64,000 nt of DNA from Rhineura floridana (Eukaryota > Chordata > Lepidosauria > Squamata > Rhineuridae). The translations under genes were made by a program, and so were the position numbers. The notes under the pieces are model-generated. The model searched no databases. It was not told where the DNA came from and saw nothing but the letters and a program-made list of their open reading frames with translations. The number at the start of each line of letters is the position of its first letter. The stretch's first letter is position 1. The stretch spans positions 98,786,838-98,850,837 of the forward strand of contig NC_084485.1 of NCBI RefSeq assembly GCF_030035675.1. The letters run 5' to 3'. This document shows, one piece after another, positions 23,644 to 36,259 of this stretch.

Positions 23644-23662
23644 GGAATTCTTTTTCTTTCTC
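23644..23662 (+). repeat. Right target-site duplication of the L1
   Basis: Exact second copy of the 19-base sequence at 20711-20729, directly following the poly(A) tail. Confidence 0.92.
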
Positions 23663-26600
23663 TACCTAATCCACGCACAGTCTAGATCTATTGCATATTT
23701 TTTGCCCCTGAAAAGCACTTCTTGGCAAACTGATTTCATTTTGAGAATCAAAGTTCATTGCAGATTGAGTCTGTCTTACCTTGCAGTGTGTCCATTTCAA
23801 AACAGATGTAGGTGGTCCCAAGGGGAGGGTGTAGTGTATCCACACCTGCCCAATGTCACTGTGGGTAGACACATACCAAGATAGCAAGGGGAGGGGTTTC
23901 AAACACAAATCAGTCACATACACTGTCAGATGGCAAGATCTATAATCAATCTAGGTTAAAAGCAGCATGTTGAGAGAGAGAATGAATGATTCCATATTGA
24001 GACAAAAATACATTTGATGTTACAAATGGGTAAGTGTGTATGCAGCCCAACATCCAGACATACCTTATCTCTCTTGGACTGTATATTATTATTATAGTCT
24101 CTATTAAATTTTGCTAGGCCATCATAACCCCATAGAATCCAAAAAGGTGATTTTTTTCTATCTGCCTCTCCCAGCACATCTTTCTAGATCCCAATTCTTT
24201 CGAATCATTCCTTGCTTCCTGACATTTTTAATTGTTGGTATTGCTACCTAGTTATGCACATGAGTCCCCAACAGTGTTTTCTGAGAACAAGTTTTTCACT
24301 ATGCATCAAAAAGAACCTGTTAACATATAGTTGCTTAATTCTGAATGGCTGTGATACATGTGCAGCATAAAAGTGCCTTGCTTCAGAAGGGGTTGATCCT
24401 GCCTGTACTGAAGTGCCACTTTAGCAGGTTGTCAATCTCAATTAAGACATCATCATGTCAAACTAACAGGTACGGCAGGCTGTACAGTCTATTGTTGAAC
24501 TGTGTGCCAGGTGAAACAAGGACTAATTATACACTTAGCCAAATACGTCTGTTCAGAATTGCTTCAGAACGAAGGTTGGTGCTGAGTTACTATAAAATGG
24601 TAGTTCACCCTGTTTTGGCTTCTGCCAAGTGGCAGGTGGCCTTACAAATATGCAACTCAGCATGTTTTGTTTGGTCCCCACAGCTGTTCTGCCAATCAGT
24701 TAAGGATGGCTGTGACTAAATGCTAATTAGCTTCTGTTGATCTGCATCCTTGAGCAGCTTCCCTGGATTCCTGTTTTGATACGTAAGGTTGCCAGTTGGA
24801 TGTGTGATTGAATTAAGAACTGGAAAATCTTTCCTTTTTGGCAATGGAAAAAAAGTGGGGTCTTAAAATCCTTAGGAAGGGCTTTTATCGCTCTTGATGT
24901 GTGTTTGGCAGTTGCTAACACCAGAGTGGTAGCAAAGTCTTGGTGCTAGAGGGTGCTGCCTCCTTTCTTTTGAGCACAAGAGAGCTTCCTCCTAGCCCTA
25001 TTAAAATCAGGCATTTTTACCATCTGGTCTGTGAACTGACACTGGCAAATACATTGACAATGGTTCTTCAAGTCTGCTGCCTCACTTAGGACGCAGATGA
25101 TTCCTGCATTGTGGTTGAAACTGGGCTTTGAAAATAAAATATGACAAGTTTTTGTTTTTGTTTTTTTTAAAAAATATGGAACAGGAAGATTTCTATATTT
25201 TTGCAGGTTGGTTCCCTCTCAGCTTCCCCCCCCCCCAATAGTTGGCTGGCTGAGTTTGCTATTGCTGCTAAATCTACTGGGAGGGAAAATTGTTGGAAAA
25301 TAGGACCATTGGGACCACTATGTTTAGTCTTTGCACCTGTATTTCATCAGGACAAAAAAAAATGATCTCACTGAGTAAACATTACAAAAATAATTTTCAG
25401 AAATTTTACTTGGCTTTGGTATTAAGAATTTCAAGGCAGCAAAGAAACAATATTTCCTGGAAAGCTCTTGTAGCATCCAATAGCAAAACAAAAATTGTTT
25501 ATGTGTTTTTTTCCACTCTTTCATTTGGTTTGTGCTATATGACCTGATCAGATGCTTCTGGACAAACAATTATCTATGTCCAGTGCCAGGTTTCTATAAC
25601 CATTTACCATATTGTTTCTGATTTTTTACTTTTAAAAAGCATAAATTAAACAAAGTTGGCTTCAAGGTGATGGAACAGTGTATGCTGCCTTGGCAAAGTT
25701 GCAGAACTCTTCTTCCTTAGAGAATCAACCTTAGTTGTGGCTTTTTTTTTTTTTTAATTATGCCATTCTCCCATTCATAAACCTCACCGTTCAGAGCAAT
25801 GACTAAGTAATTTGCCAGTAGTTCTGTTTATAGAGTTCATAGAGGAAATTAATATGCACATTTAATAGACATGATGTAATAACAATAAATACTATTTTAA
25901 AGAGCACCTGGAGGAAAACTCTTCCCCTCCCCTTTCCTTTTGTAGCTGAAGGCACTGAAAACTTCACCCAGTTTTCAAAGGAAATTAAATAGCACCCAGG
26001 ACACACTACCCTATTATGTAATAAAATATTTGTCCTGCTGACAATAAAATAAGACATAAAGGACTCTATTCATGGATGTTTAATGAATAATACAATCACG
26101 TCAAGTGCGCGGTTAAACTAAAAGATGTCTGCTCATGAATCACAATTCCAAATGAAATGTGGGAACTGCGTTTTTCTCAGACTTTTTTTTTTAAAATAAA
26201 TGGTACCCTAGGGCCAGGTCTTTTGAGCACAACAGAACATATTAGAGAGTTGGGGCAAGGATAAGGAGAACCCACATCAGGGTAGTTTCTGAGCACAGAG
26301 GATTTTTCATGGTTTTTTCCTCTACCCAAAGAGAATGATCTCATAGTGTCAGAAATGAAATTGTTTAGGCGACATGGAAGCATGATATCAGTACAAGGTG
26401 GGAGAACCCCACAACTGTACAAACTAACATTTATTCAAAATTCAAACATTTCTAGCATGTTTTAAGCTTGACGCACTTCCTTGGAGGACTAATTTTGACC
26501 AACAAAATAGATTTTTAGTGAGAAGATTCCCAAGCAGGGCTGTGAAGATTTCCCAGTAAATATTGGTTTACACAATTTTTGCTTGTTCCATTTTTCTAAT

Positions 26601-26957
26601 GTGCTCAAAAATGGAGCCGACATTGAGAAAGTCATTGCATTGCTCTATAAAGTGGCCTTTCAAAAGAAACTAGACATTTTAGTAGATGCCATCGGTTCCA
26701 GGGGATGAGGCACCTCAAATCCTAGACCCTCATGATTTGGACACAACAGAATCCAACATGAACATGCCTATTTATGTTAAGGGGGAAATACTTTATCACT
26801 CCCCAGTTAAAAATTCTATTCACCAATGAATTTAGCATAAAGGAGAGGTCCTCCTTCCAAGGGAGATGAAGGCAGGAATCACCTTCTGGATCTCATTTTG
26901 GAAGAAAGTACACCTGTAGTCTGGCTTGAATTTCCAGGATGATTAGAAGCTGAGTAA
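23663..26957. other. Unassigned sequence
   Basis: No gene or named repeat was recognised. Homopolymer runs occur (C-run near 25228, T-run near 25742). The part 24330-24720 has mixed, non-repetitive sequence and is a weak candidate for conserved non-coding DNA. Confidence 0.4.
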
Positions 26958-28037
26958 GGGCTTATCCAAACGGAGCGGGATAATCCACGGTTTCCATATT
27001 CGGTTTGTCATCTGATAGTCCTCACTTTGCCTTTTAGTTTGCTCTTTCCCAATTAAAAAAAATGCTTTTGTTGCACACACACACGCAGCGGTAAGACCCC
27101 TACATTCTTTTCACTTTTTCCAAGCTCCGCCTCTAAAACCTCCCCCTATCAACCAATTGGTCAGCTAAAAAATTACGTATACTCCTCTCCCCCTTTGCAA
27201 CGAACCACAACATGGCTGTAAAGGAGTTCTCGCCTCGGAAGGAAAGGCTGCCGGTCAGTTTCACGCCTGCCTTGTTTGTATTTGCGATATTATGCTTAAA
27301 TGAATGTATGCTTTTCTGCCTTTATTGATATTTAAGGAGATACACACACTGGCAATTGCACTTATTTCTCCAAAAAAGCAACCCCCTCCTTCTCCCTTTC
27401 CTTCCCATGGAAAATGAAATTGACAAAGCTTTCCGGAGCAGGCTTGAAACTGACCAGAAGCCCTTTTCTTGTTTGTATTTGCGATATTACACTTAACCCA
27501 ATGGATGCTTTTCTGATTTGAAGCAAAACCCCAGCACTAGAATGAAATTGACAAGGCTTTCGGAGGCAGGCTGAAACCGACCACCACCCCCTTTCTTGCT
27601 TGCTGTGCATTGCAGATCTCACCCAGAGCGGCCGCCCAGTTTTCAGGCTGGCAAAAAATAAAATGCATCTGCATAGTAGTTGCAGACACCCCTCCAACAC
27701 CCCACCATTGCGATGATTGGTTCAATTTTCCCGGGCTTATTCTTGCACATGTGCAAAAGTGCAGATACGTGATTGGCTGGAATGAGGAGAAGGGGCAAGG
27801 GGAAACGCCCAAGAACCGCCCATCAGCTGTAAAGTCCGTGGTATTGCATCCTAACTCCTGAAGGCACAGCAGATGATTCCCGATTTTAAACAGCAAATCG
27901 CATTTTTGCCGGTATTGCAAGGAGCGGATTTAACCCGCGAAAATGCATAACAGCGCGAGACGTCATTTGGACGACCGAAAAATAATGAACACATATAGTG
28001 GGCGTGTCACACATTTTGCAGTTGTCTGGATGAGCCC
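26958..28037. mobile_element. 1.08-kb TIR element with internal repeats, probably a non-autonomous DNA transposon
   Basis: GGGCTTATCCAAAC at 26958-26971 is the inverted copy of GTCTGGATGAGCCC at 28024-28037 with two mismatches. Internally, TTGTTTGTATTTGCGATATT occurs near 27272 and again near 27470, and AATGAAATTGACAARGCTTTC occurs near 27413 and 27540. No transposase was found; open frames here are on both strands and share no motif. No convincing target duplication is seen, so the superfamily is open. Confidence 0.55.
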
Positions 28038-28084
28038 AACGTTTGTGGGTCTGGGCTCTAGACTCCAGTGGATCGCATAGGTAG

Positions 28085-28258
28085 CCTCTCCCCACACTGT
28101 GTAGCTGTGAAGATCCAGGTTCAAATCCTTACTCAGCCAGGAAACTTGCTGGGTGACCTTGGGCCAGTCATTATCTCTCAACCTAATTTACCTCACAGGG
28201 TTGTTGCAAGGATAAAATGGGGAGAGGGAGAACTATGTACACCACCTTGAGCCTGCCT
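28085..28258 (+). mobile_element. tRNA-derived SINE
   Basis: The B-box-like GGTTCAAATCC near 28117, then ACTCAGCCAGGAAACTTGCTGGGTGACCTTGGGCC (shown in part) and CTCACAGGGTTGTTGCAAGGATAAAATGGGGA define the same family as 53798-54033. The A-box region is poorly kept. The body ends near ACCACCTTGAGCC. Confidence 0.75.
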
Positions 28259-28400
28259 TCCTCCCAGAGGAGCCCACGGTGGCAAACAACAAGCAATAAA
28301 ACAATAAAAAACATCTTAAAAAGAAAACCTTTTAAAAACATCTTTAAAAGCAATTGCAATGCAGCTGCAGACTGGAAGAAAGTTTGCTGGGAGGATCTCT
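28259..28400 (-). mobile_element. CR1/L2-type LINE 3' terminus
   Basis: On the minus strand the sequence ends TTGTTTGCCACCGTGGGCTCC after an A/T-rich UTR with repeated TTTTAAAGATGTTTTTAAA-like stretches, the same terminus as the plus-strand copy at 41400-41580. It abuts the SINE at 28085-28258. Confidence 0.6.
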
Positions 28401-28995
28401 CTTTCTTACACCCCAGTCTAGTTTGGGTTCTTCTGCATGTTTCTTTGAAAAACCAGCCTCTGCTTCCCTCATCAACTTTTTTCCCCTGCCAAGTTCCCGC
28501 TGTCACTTGCCATGTTTCCCGTGACTGGGAAGCCTTCCCCACTGGGATCACTTGTCTCCCATCCCGTTACTTCTCTCTACTCCTCATCTCTCTCCTTTGA
28601 CCTTCTTTTGGTAGGATCCACAGATTTAAATGTCCTAACGGGGGTACCTGGCTCCAGTTCCTTTACTGCCTCTGACATCTCACCAACAGACAGCCAACTC
28701 CTGGGTTGACTGGTGGACACTCGGCACCTGTCAGAATTGTTTACATTGGCTGATAAGGCCTTCCTTCAGCCCCTGCCAGCACTAGCAGCAATGACAGCAC
28801 CTCAGTTTTACGATGCAAGAGCTTCTTGTTCTTGCTTCCTCTACTGGCACCAGCAGGGGGTAGGAGGTACAAATGGGGAATCAAGAATCAAATACCATCA
28901 ACCCCTCTGAGGTATCATGTATAACATCAGGTGTAGGGCAGGTGGGTGTGGCCTCCCCAAAATGGTCTCGCAGACCAAATGGAGAGGCCTGGTAG
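28401..28995. other. Unassigned sequence
   Basis: No gene or repeat was recognised between the LINE terminus and the foldback element. Short open frames lack motifs. Confidence 0.35.
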
Positions 28996-29003
28996 GCCAT
29001 GTT

Positions 29004-29334
29004 TAGGGTTGCCATGCTCAGGGCCTGAGACTGATCCTGTATCTTTAGGAGAAGAGAATGTCGGCCAAGTGCAGTGTTCTTACAATACTGTAATGGGAAA
29101 AACCACAAGGTGGAATTCTCCCTTCCCCCTGCACAACTTTGAAAGATACAGAAGACCTCTTGGTTGCCAGGCCCAGCCTCCAAGAGGTCTTCTGTATCTT
29201 TAAAAGTTGTGCAGGGGGAAGGGAGAATTCCACCTTGTGGCTTTTCCCATTACAGTGTTGTAAGAACACCTGCACTTGGCTGACTTTCTCTTCTCCTAAA
29301 GATACAGGATCAGGCCCTGAACTTGACAACCCTA
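29004..29334. mobile_element. Foldback element copy 1 (331 bp) with 8-bp target duplication
   Basis: The element begins TAGGGTTGCCATG and ends CTTGACAACCCTA and is almost entirely one inverted repeat: arms of about 155 bp around a short centre near 29163-29178 (TTGCCAGGCCCAGCCT). The octamer GCCATGTT stands at 28996-29003 and again at 29335-29342. The duplication length and TAGGG-type termini fit a hAT-like non-autonomous element. No protein is encoded. A second copy lies at 35922-36259. Confidence 0.85.
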
Positions 29335-30327
29335 GCCATGTTTGACCTGCAGACTGGAAGTCTCATCCATCTGTCTTATTGGAACAGCAACCTTTATTCC
29401 AACTGCAACAGAGGCAAACCTGGCTGACTGAGTCAAACCATGGGGAAAACACACTCAGAGCAAAAGTAGCCTGTTTAAAGATTTACTTCCATATATCCTA
29501 TGGATGTTTAGATTTACTTCTGGCACTTTGATCTAGGATTTTTATTTTCGTATACCATTCCTACTTTGCCCTTCTGATGTTCTCTTCTCTCCCTCTCCCT
29601 CCCTCCCCAATATACCTAGATAGGGAGAACAGGAAGCACCAGAGTCTTTAAATACTGACAATAAAGATGAACAGCCCGATTTTTCTTCACATACAAAGAG
29701 TAAGACAACATTTATCATGGAACGTATTTTGCCTTCCAGCATTGCAAAATGCAAACAAGTTCCTAGGACATATGGGGCCATGTGTTTCCTTAAAGAGGTG
29801 TTATGAATGTCAGAAGCAGCATATGTATTGTGTGATGTAGCTTCCACCGTAGTAAGCATTTGCTGTTGCCTAGAAAACAGGTGCATAAAACCCCATGCGA
29901 ATAGATATCTTTGATGGACTGGGGATTCTCTTTCTTGTGTACCTTCCATTAAGAAAATGAGGCTGGGCTTTGTTGTGCATGCGAGAGAGACTTTTTCATC
30001 CCAGAATTGAACATGTATTTCATATTTATATCAACTTGCAACTTTATCTATTAGAGTTACACATCACTTGGTTGCATAACAGGTGTTAACAGGAAAAGCC
30101 ATATTAAGAATGTCAGCTGGCTGAACCCATTCTCAGTTGTATAAGAAGCTAGGAGACTCTGATGATGAGACTTCTGTAAATTACTGTAGAGATTACTATG
30201 AGTATGCGGGTTGAGAATTGGAAGCAAGGCAATACAATACAGAAAAAATCTTACACTGAAATATAATATTAATGCACAATTAAATGCTCTTTAGACAATA
30301 CAAACAATATATAGGTTTGATTAGGGG

Positions 30328-30545
30328 ATGCTTCAACGTTTGGTAATTCTCCTCCCCCTGCACCACCTCCTACAGCATTCCAGATGCTTGGTGAAACTCC
30401 ATCATATTGTGGGCAGTGGTGACAGAGGATGGGGGAGGAGATCAGCAAAAGTTGTCTCCCACTTCTTCTGCAGAGAGATCTCTACACTGGATCAGACACC
30501 TTCCATGAACAGAAGGAGGCCTTCAATTCTTGGAAGGTAAAGTCT
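30328..30545 (+). repeat. Unclassified dispersed repeat, copy 1
   Basis: CTGGATCAGACACCTTCCAT followed by GAACAGAAGGAGGCCTTCAATTCTTGGAAGGTAAAG matches the stretch at 60769-60825 (CTGGATCAGAAACCTTCTGC, then AGCAGAAGGAGCCCTTCTGT). The similarity extends upstream over a pyrimidine-rich part with CTCCCAC. No coding capacity or termini were recognised. Confidence 0.5.
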
Positions 30546-33261
30546 GAACCTGACCCAACATGTTTTATGATAACCTCATACTGAGGTATACTCACATGCT
30601 TGTGTTTAGACATTTGTCCTACGTACAAAACTCAGAACGAGACTTCCCATGATGTCCGTGGAGAAAAGGAGGAAAACAAATAGAAAGATCATTGTTGCCA
30701 GATGTGTGAGGTTAAAATATGAGGGCCTCTCTATCTGGGGTGGGCAGAAAGTAGATCTGGATCTACTAATGGATCACTGAGTGATTTACCGTAGATTGGC
30801 AAGGATTTCTGATGCCCCATTACTTTATAATAGCAGCAACAAAATGATTTCCCCACCCTAAATTATACTGTTTAATATAGCAGTCCTACCTCAGCCAGAC
30901 AGCAGTAGGGCATAATGGAGCAGCATAGCCATTGCCTCATCTGTGACCCTGCCTCTCATACCAGGCAGGGGAGACCACAGAGGGCAAAACAGTCAGGCCT
31001 AAATTGGGCCTGATGCCATCAAGTGACAGCAGCTGGGCCAACTCAAGATCCAATGGATCGAGAGCTCGCTCAGCCCCTCCCTGATTCTGGAACACTCCAT
31101 TTGGGGGCTTTCCACAGGCTACTGCCAGTGGGAATCCCAGCCACCTGTACTTTCAGCAAGCAAGACAGGGAGGTCTGGGCAGGAGGAGTGATGCAGGCAT
31201 CACTCCACAGCTGGAGGCTGGTGGAACTATTTTGGGAGACCTCCAGCTCATCTACACCCCCTCCATTGTAGCAAATCATGGGTTTGGATTACAGCCTAAA
31301 TGAAGAAAGCTTGGGGTAACCAGGGGTAGTGGCTTTTTTGTGTGGGAGAACTGTGAATTTAGTTCAGTTCTGGTACTCCAAAGAAATTCCTGGGCTGAAA
31401 ATGCATTAATTCTAACTGTATTTCTTTTGTACCAGGCTGTGGTTGGTGGCTGTCAGGTTTCTAGTTAAAAACGCAATAGATCCTGAAAATCTGAAGTCTG
31501 CCTACTCCAGCACAATATGAAAAGCCTTTGTGCTCTAGCTCTTAAATATGTGGAAATTCAGACTTGCTCAATGCACCACTAATTTTTTTGGTACAACTCT
31601 CTTCTGCAGGGCATAATGCAGTAATAGTCCTTAGTGTGGCCAGTGAGTCTCAGGCAAAAATCTGAGTGGAAAATGTACTGAACAGCTGGAGAGAGGGTGG
31701 TTTTCTTTTCCTGTTGCAGTTATTGCAAGTTGCTGGTTGTTACACATGAATTGCACCCAAAATTTGCCATAGCCTATTTCATCTCACTTCATGGTAGCAC
31801 CCCCTCTGGATGTGCCTTCTGCTTCAGTAGAATAAAGTTTTCCATGAGCATGCGTGCTGTTGGTAGAAAGAGATGAGAAGAGTCCTGAATTTAGAATGAA
31901 CCTTTCCATACACGTTTGTGGTCTTCCACTTGTTATTCTTGTTTATTTCAAGTGGCTATATAAACACAGGTCATGAACAGCAGCTGCTTGCTGGCATTAC
32001 ACATGCCCACTGCCTCTAAGCAGATCTTCTTTGGCTTCCTTGACCTACTCAAAGTGATGATATTTGTCCAGAGGGGGGAAAAACCAACTAAACATTGTTC
32101 TGAGTTTGCGGCTTACTTTGCTGATGTGATATTGGGCTGTGTTTGTCTGGGGCATATTAAAAAAAAAAATCCTTATCTCTCCCCCTGCCATGAGACCAAG
32201 TACATTTTTGACAGCCTGTTAAATGTTCAATGTATTTTCATTTCAGATTCGGTTAGCATGTGAATAATATATCTGTGCCCTTCCCCCCACCCTTTCCACC
32301 CCCCATCATTGGAGTTTGCCTTGTGTTCTGACCAAATTACAACTAAATGGCTTTTTGCAAATAACACTGGAGAACAGGTTCACTAGGTGTCCTTAGACAC
32401 AAACCTTGACAGTAACTTCTAATTCACATGGTATGGAAAAGTGGTAGAAGCCTAAATAGTCTGGGTCAAATTCTGACATCTGGCAAATCTAATGGGAGTC
32501 TTCATAAAGCTTTTGATAAAAACTCTCCCCAGTCTATTATTTACCAGGCCATTTGAGGGTTTTTTTTTTCTGGGACTTTGAAAAAGCCATAATCGTAGGC
32601 ACCTCATGTCAGGAGCTGCAGGGAGTCACCAGGTCTGGTCCCTTCCTCCCACCAGGACTGAAGAGCCAAGTCTCAGGGTGTCTCCAAACTGTCAGTAATT
32701 TGCAGAATGGATTCAGTGACATACTGGAACTTTAGGTTTGCACAATTAAAGTTGATTAAAAGGCTCTGTCACTATAGCATAATAAATCCACTTAAATATA
32801 CACAGCGAGACAGACTTTTTGTGGTTTTGAAAAGTGACAGAGAAATGCATTGAAAAGTGTGGAATGAGCATTCATCCTGATTTGATTGCACAAAGCTTAG
32901 GTGGAGGTTAGATTATGGCCGGTCTTTATTGAGCATTCATTGTCATTTGTCTGCAGGGCAGCTATTTGACAATGAGTGCTTATCCTGCATTCACCCTGAT
33001 TTACTTGTGGGATGTTTACACACCTTCCTGTTACCCTTATATATAGGTCATCTGGAGGGTCCCAGGTTAGTTAAAGTGGAATCCAATCCCTCTAAGGAAG
33101 TACTGTCCTCTCTTCTTCTACGTAGGACCACTTAAGGAATTTAATCTTTTCGAAACCCTGTATAAAACAATGTGATCCACCCCTATCAGAGACCAAGGCA
33201 GCAATCCAACTTGAGTTTACACCTGGCTGGGGGAGTTGGGTGTGGGAGACCCCCGGCTAAG

Positions 33262-33353
33262 CTGGCAGGCTCTCAGTGCTGCTGGGCTGTAGTGGGCTCC
33301 ACCAGCAACCTCCCCATTCTGGCTGAGCCACTGCAGCACTGGGAGCCTGCCAG
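33262..33353. repeat. Inverted repeat with 21-bp arms
   Basis: The 21-bp arm at 33262-33282 (beginning CTGGCAGGCTCTCAG) is matched by its reverse complement at 33333-33353 with one mismatch; the loop is 50 bp. It may be part of a small foldback element. Confidence 0.6.
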
Positions 33354-35203
33354 TGCTACAGGGGTCCAGCAGGGATGGCCAGCCTGATGGATGGAGAACT
33401 GTCAGATACTGGCAGTAACCCAAAAAATGGGATGTTCTGGGGGCATGGCGGAGGAGCTGCGAGGGGGGGATTTACGCAGCCTCTAAGTCCCCCTTGGAGT
33501 GTTCCCCTGGGTCCCTATTCACATTGAAATTCTGCTGGCAAAAAGGCTGGTGGAGGAAAACAATTGAACTGCAAGTCAGTGGGGAATGCTTACTCCCTGG
33601 TAGTGCTATTTGTGGGAGCCAGCTCTTCCCTTCTGGCTCCCGCACGCAGCTCCCCACGGCACCTGTGTTCAGCAAGGCTGATGGCTCCTGAATGGAGCTT
33701 TCCACTGGCGCCTCCTCTGCTGCTCCTCCTCTCCACCGGCTTCCCATGACTTGGATTGCTCTGCCTAGGTAAGATCATTCCCTTTGATTACAAGTGCGAC
33801 CTCTCAGTCACAACAAACTTTCCCTCCTCTCCCCACCCTGGCATTTCCTCTCCTTTCCCCCTAACCCTTGTAAGGCAAAATTAAATACATTAATTTGGCT
33901 TTTACAGACACCTATCAGCAGCATTCTGGAGGAGTTTATGTCTGAATTGCCAAGGCACTGCAAAGTTCTTTGGGGGGCTGTCCACTTTGGTTCAGAACAC
34001 CTTGAACAGATTTTGCTTTGCCTCGAACAAGTCCAGAAATCCTCTGAAGCACTCTGGTTCAGAATTTTCTTGAATCCTCTGCACAACCCTACTAGAAATC
34101 TCCAGAGTGTTCAACAGGCTTTCCTGGCAATTGTTGCTTTCTGCTGGTGCTTAAAATTCTGCTCTCCACACATTTGGTGACTGAAGAAGTCAAGCAGCTA
34201 TGGCCAAATAGAAAAACTTTGCTCTCCTGCATTCTCAACCTGCAGTGTCTTGGAGAAGAAGGAAAGACCTGCTAAAGGACTATCTGATAGTGATTTGTCC
34301 ACTCAGAACTGAAGACAGGCGGAAAGAACATGTTTATATTCTGGGGAAATAGCCCCATTCTTTTGTTTTACTTGGTTGTTGAAATAAAGACATACCCTTG
34401 TTTGTCAAATCAAAGTAATCCTGTGTTGTTGACCTCAAGAAGAACTCAGCATTAGTAACTTGATTTTCATGCTTAAGAATTCTGCTTTGTACCTGCTTAG
34501 AATTGCAGAAGGTTACTGGGACTACAGAGAGCACCCAAGTAATCTGGTGTACAATCAGATCCTATGCATGTTTGCTTATATGTAAGATACATTGTATACA
34601 AGGAGTCTTTCAGGTAATTGATCATAGGACTGTGGATGTAATTCAACAGAATCAGAAATACTAGGGGAGGATGGCGCAGTGGGATGGTGATGAAAAGCAA
34701 GGGGCAATGATGATGAGGATGACTTGAGAGATGTATGTACATGAGCCATATATCACATAACATTTCAGGATGCTTCAAGTATTATGCTGAAAAGATGTGC
34801 ATAACCAACACTAAGCACAGCTTCCAGTGCTTCTTAACAGTCTGCAGAAGTTGTGTTGCAGCTAGTATATGGCTCTACATTGTATTTGTATGTATACCCT
34901 GTTCTGGTAAAACAGGTATAGTAGAACAAGAGTGTTTAATAAGATCTGAGTGTTTTTCCACACAAATGAAAGTGAAGGAAGAAAGCAAAGAAGATATTTT
35001 AGCTCCTAGGAAGATGCTGTGGTCCAAAGCAGCAGGACGCCATTGGAAAGAGAGGCTGAACGCAGTTTAAATGTCCTCTCTATTCAAATCCAACAATATA
35101 TTGCTGCATATTCCTAAAAGGGAAAGCAACTTCTGGTAACAGCTAGATGCTCCTTTTTAGAAATCAGAACCAAAACTTGCTACCAATGAGAAGGTAATAT
35201 TTA

Positions 35204-35275
35204 TTTATTTATTTATTTACATTGTATCCCACCCTAACTCCCAAAGGAGCCCAAGGCAGCAAACACATCAGTGAT
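35204..35275 (-). mobile_element. LINE 3' terminus
   Basis: Read on the minus strand: TTGCTGCCTTGGGCTCCTTT, GGGTGGGATACAATGTAAATAAAT and further TAAA units, the usual end of a CR1/L2-type LINE or a SINE using that tail. Confidence 0.6.
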
Positions 35276-35743
35276 CAATTGCATTGTTTTATCCAAACAT
35301 TACAAACTCATAAGCAGTAGCCCAGTAGCAGCTGAACTGGTTGGGGCAGAGTTGCTGAACTGCCCTCCCATTACTGGCATCCCTACAGTTTACTTGGATG
35401 AGGATGGGCTGATTGGCAGTGAGGTCAGGGCTGTACAAATGCACTGACAGGAATGCGGCATTGGCTCCACTGGTGGTTTTGCTAACAGCCCTGAACTCAT
35501 AGTGGCCCTGCTGTGCCCCAGCCATGCAGTGTTGGTGGTGTCAGGAGGACAGCACCTGGCTCTGTGCCCCCCACACCAGCCCCTGCTATTATATCCATAA
35601 TGCTGTTTAGTGCATGAAATACCTGCAGTGAATAACTTGTTACTATATATTTCTGATTTACTTTCACAAAAATGAAGCAGGAAATCTATCTAGCTTTATT
35701 TGTTGTGTTACCTAAGTTGTAATCACAAATAACTAAGGCTACA

Positions 35744-35822
35744 ACCCTATGCCTACTTACCTGGGAGCAAGTCTCATCCAACTCAGTGGGGCTTGCTTCT
35801 GAGTAGACATGTATGGGCTTGC
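35744..35822. repeat. Short palindromic dispersed repeat, third copy
   Basis: ACAACCCTATGCCTACTTAC, GTGGGGCTTGCTTCTGAGTA and ATGTATGGG match the family seen at 7507 and 9436, with inverted outer arms. Confidence 0.7.
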
Positions 35823-35921
35823 TCTGTTACAGTACCAATGGTAATTTATGCAGCTCAGTCACCAATACTTTTTGCAGATATGAGTGGACAGCATTGCATC
35901 TGCTTTCCAATACCACCACTG

Positions 35922-36259
35922 TAGGGTTGCCAGGGTCAGGGCCTGAGACTGATCCTGTATCTTTAGGAAAAGAGAAAGTCAGCCAAGTGCAGGTGTTCTT
36001 GCAACCCTGTAATGGGAAAAACCACAAGGTGAAATTCTCTCTTTCCCCTGCACAACTTTTAAAAATACAGAAGACCTCTTGGAGGCTGGGCATGGCAACC
36101 AAGAGGTCTTCTGCATCTTTAAAAGTTGTGCAGGAGAAAGGGAGAATTCCACCTTGGGGGGTTTCCCATTATAGTGTTGCAAAAACACCTGCACTTGGCT
36201 GACGTTCTCTTCTCCTAAAGATACAGGACCAGTCTCAGGCCATGAACCTGGCAACCCTA
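35922..36259. mobile_element. Foldback element copy 2 (338 bp)
   Basis: The ends TAGGGTTGCCAGGGT and GAACCTGGCAACCCTA and long arms (CTGTATCTTTAGGAAAAGAG against CTTCTCCTAAAGATACAG) match the copy at 29004-29334 along nearly the whole length. The copies differ at scattered sites. Flanking octamers do not match here, so target duplication is not evident. Confidence 0.8.

Larger units (their letters stand above)
29343..35203. other. Long unassigned stretch
   Basis: Apart from the features listed separately within it, no gene was recognised. Frames of 90-135 residues at 29542-29949, 33794-34180 and 34735-35070 have no known motif. The segment 32720-33100 is unique-looking. Confidence 0.4.

Noticed and set aside
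27362-27920. Minus-strand frames of 112 and 127 residues with similar sequence
   Set aside because: Their likeness comes from the internal direct repeats of the 26958-28037 element; no protein family recognised.
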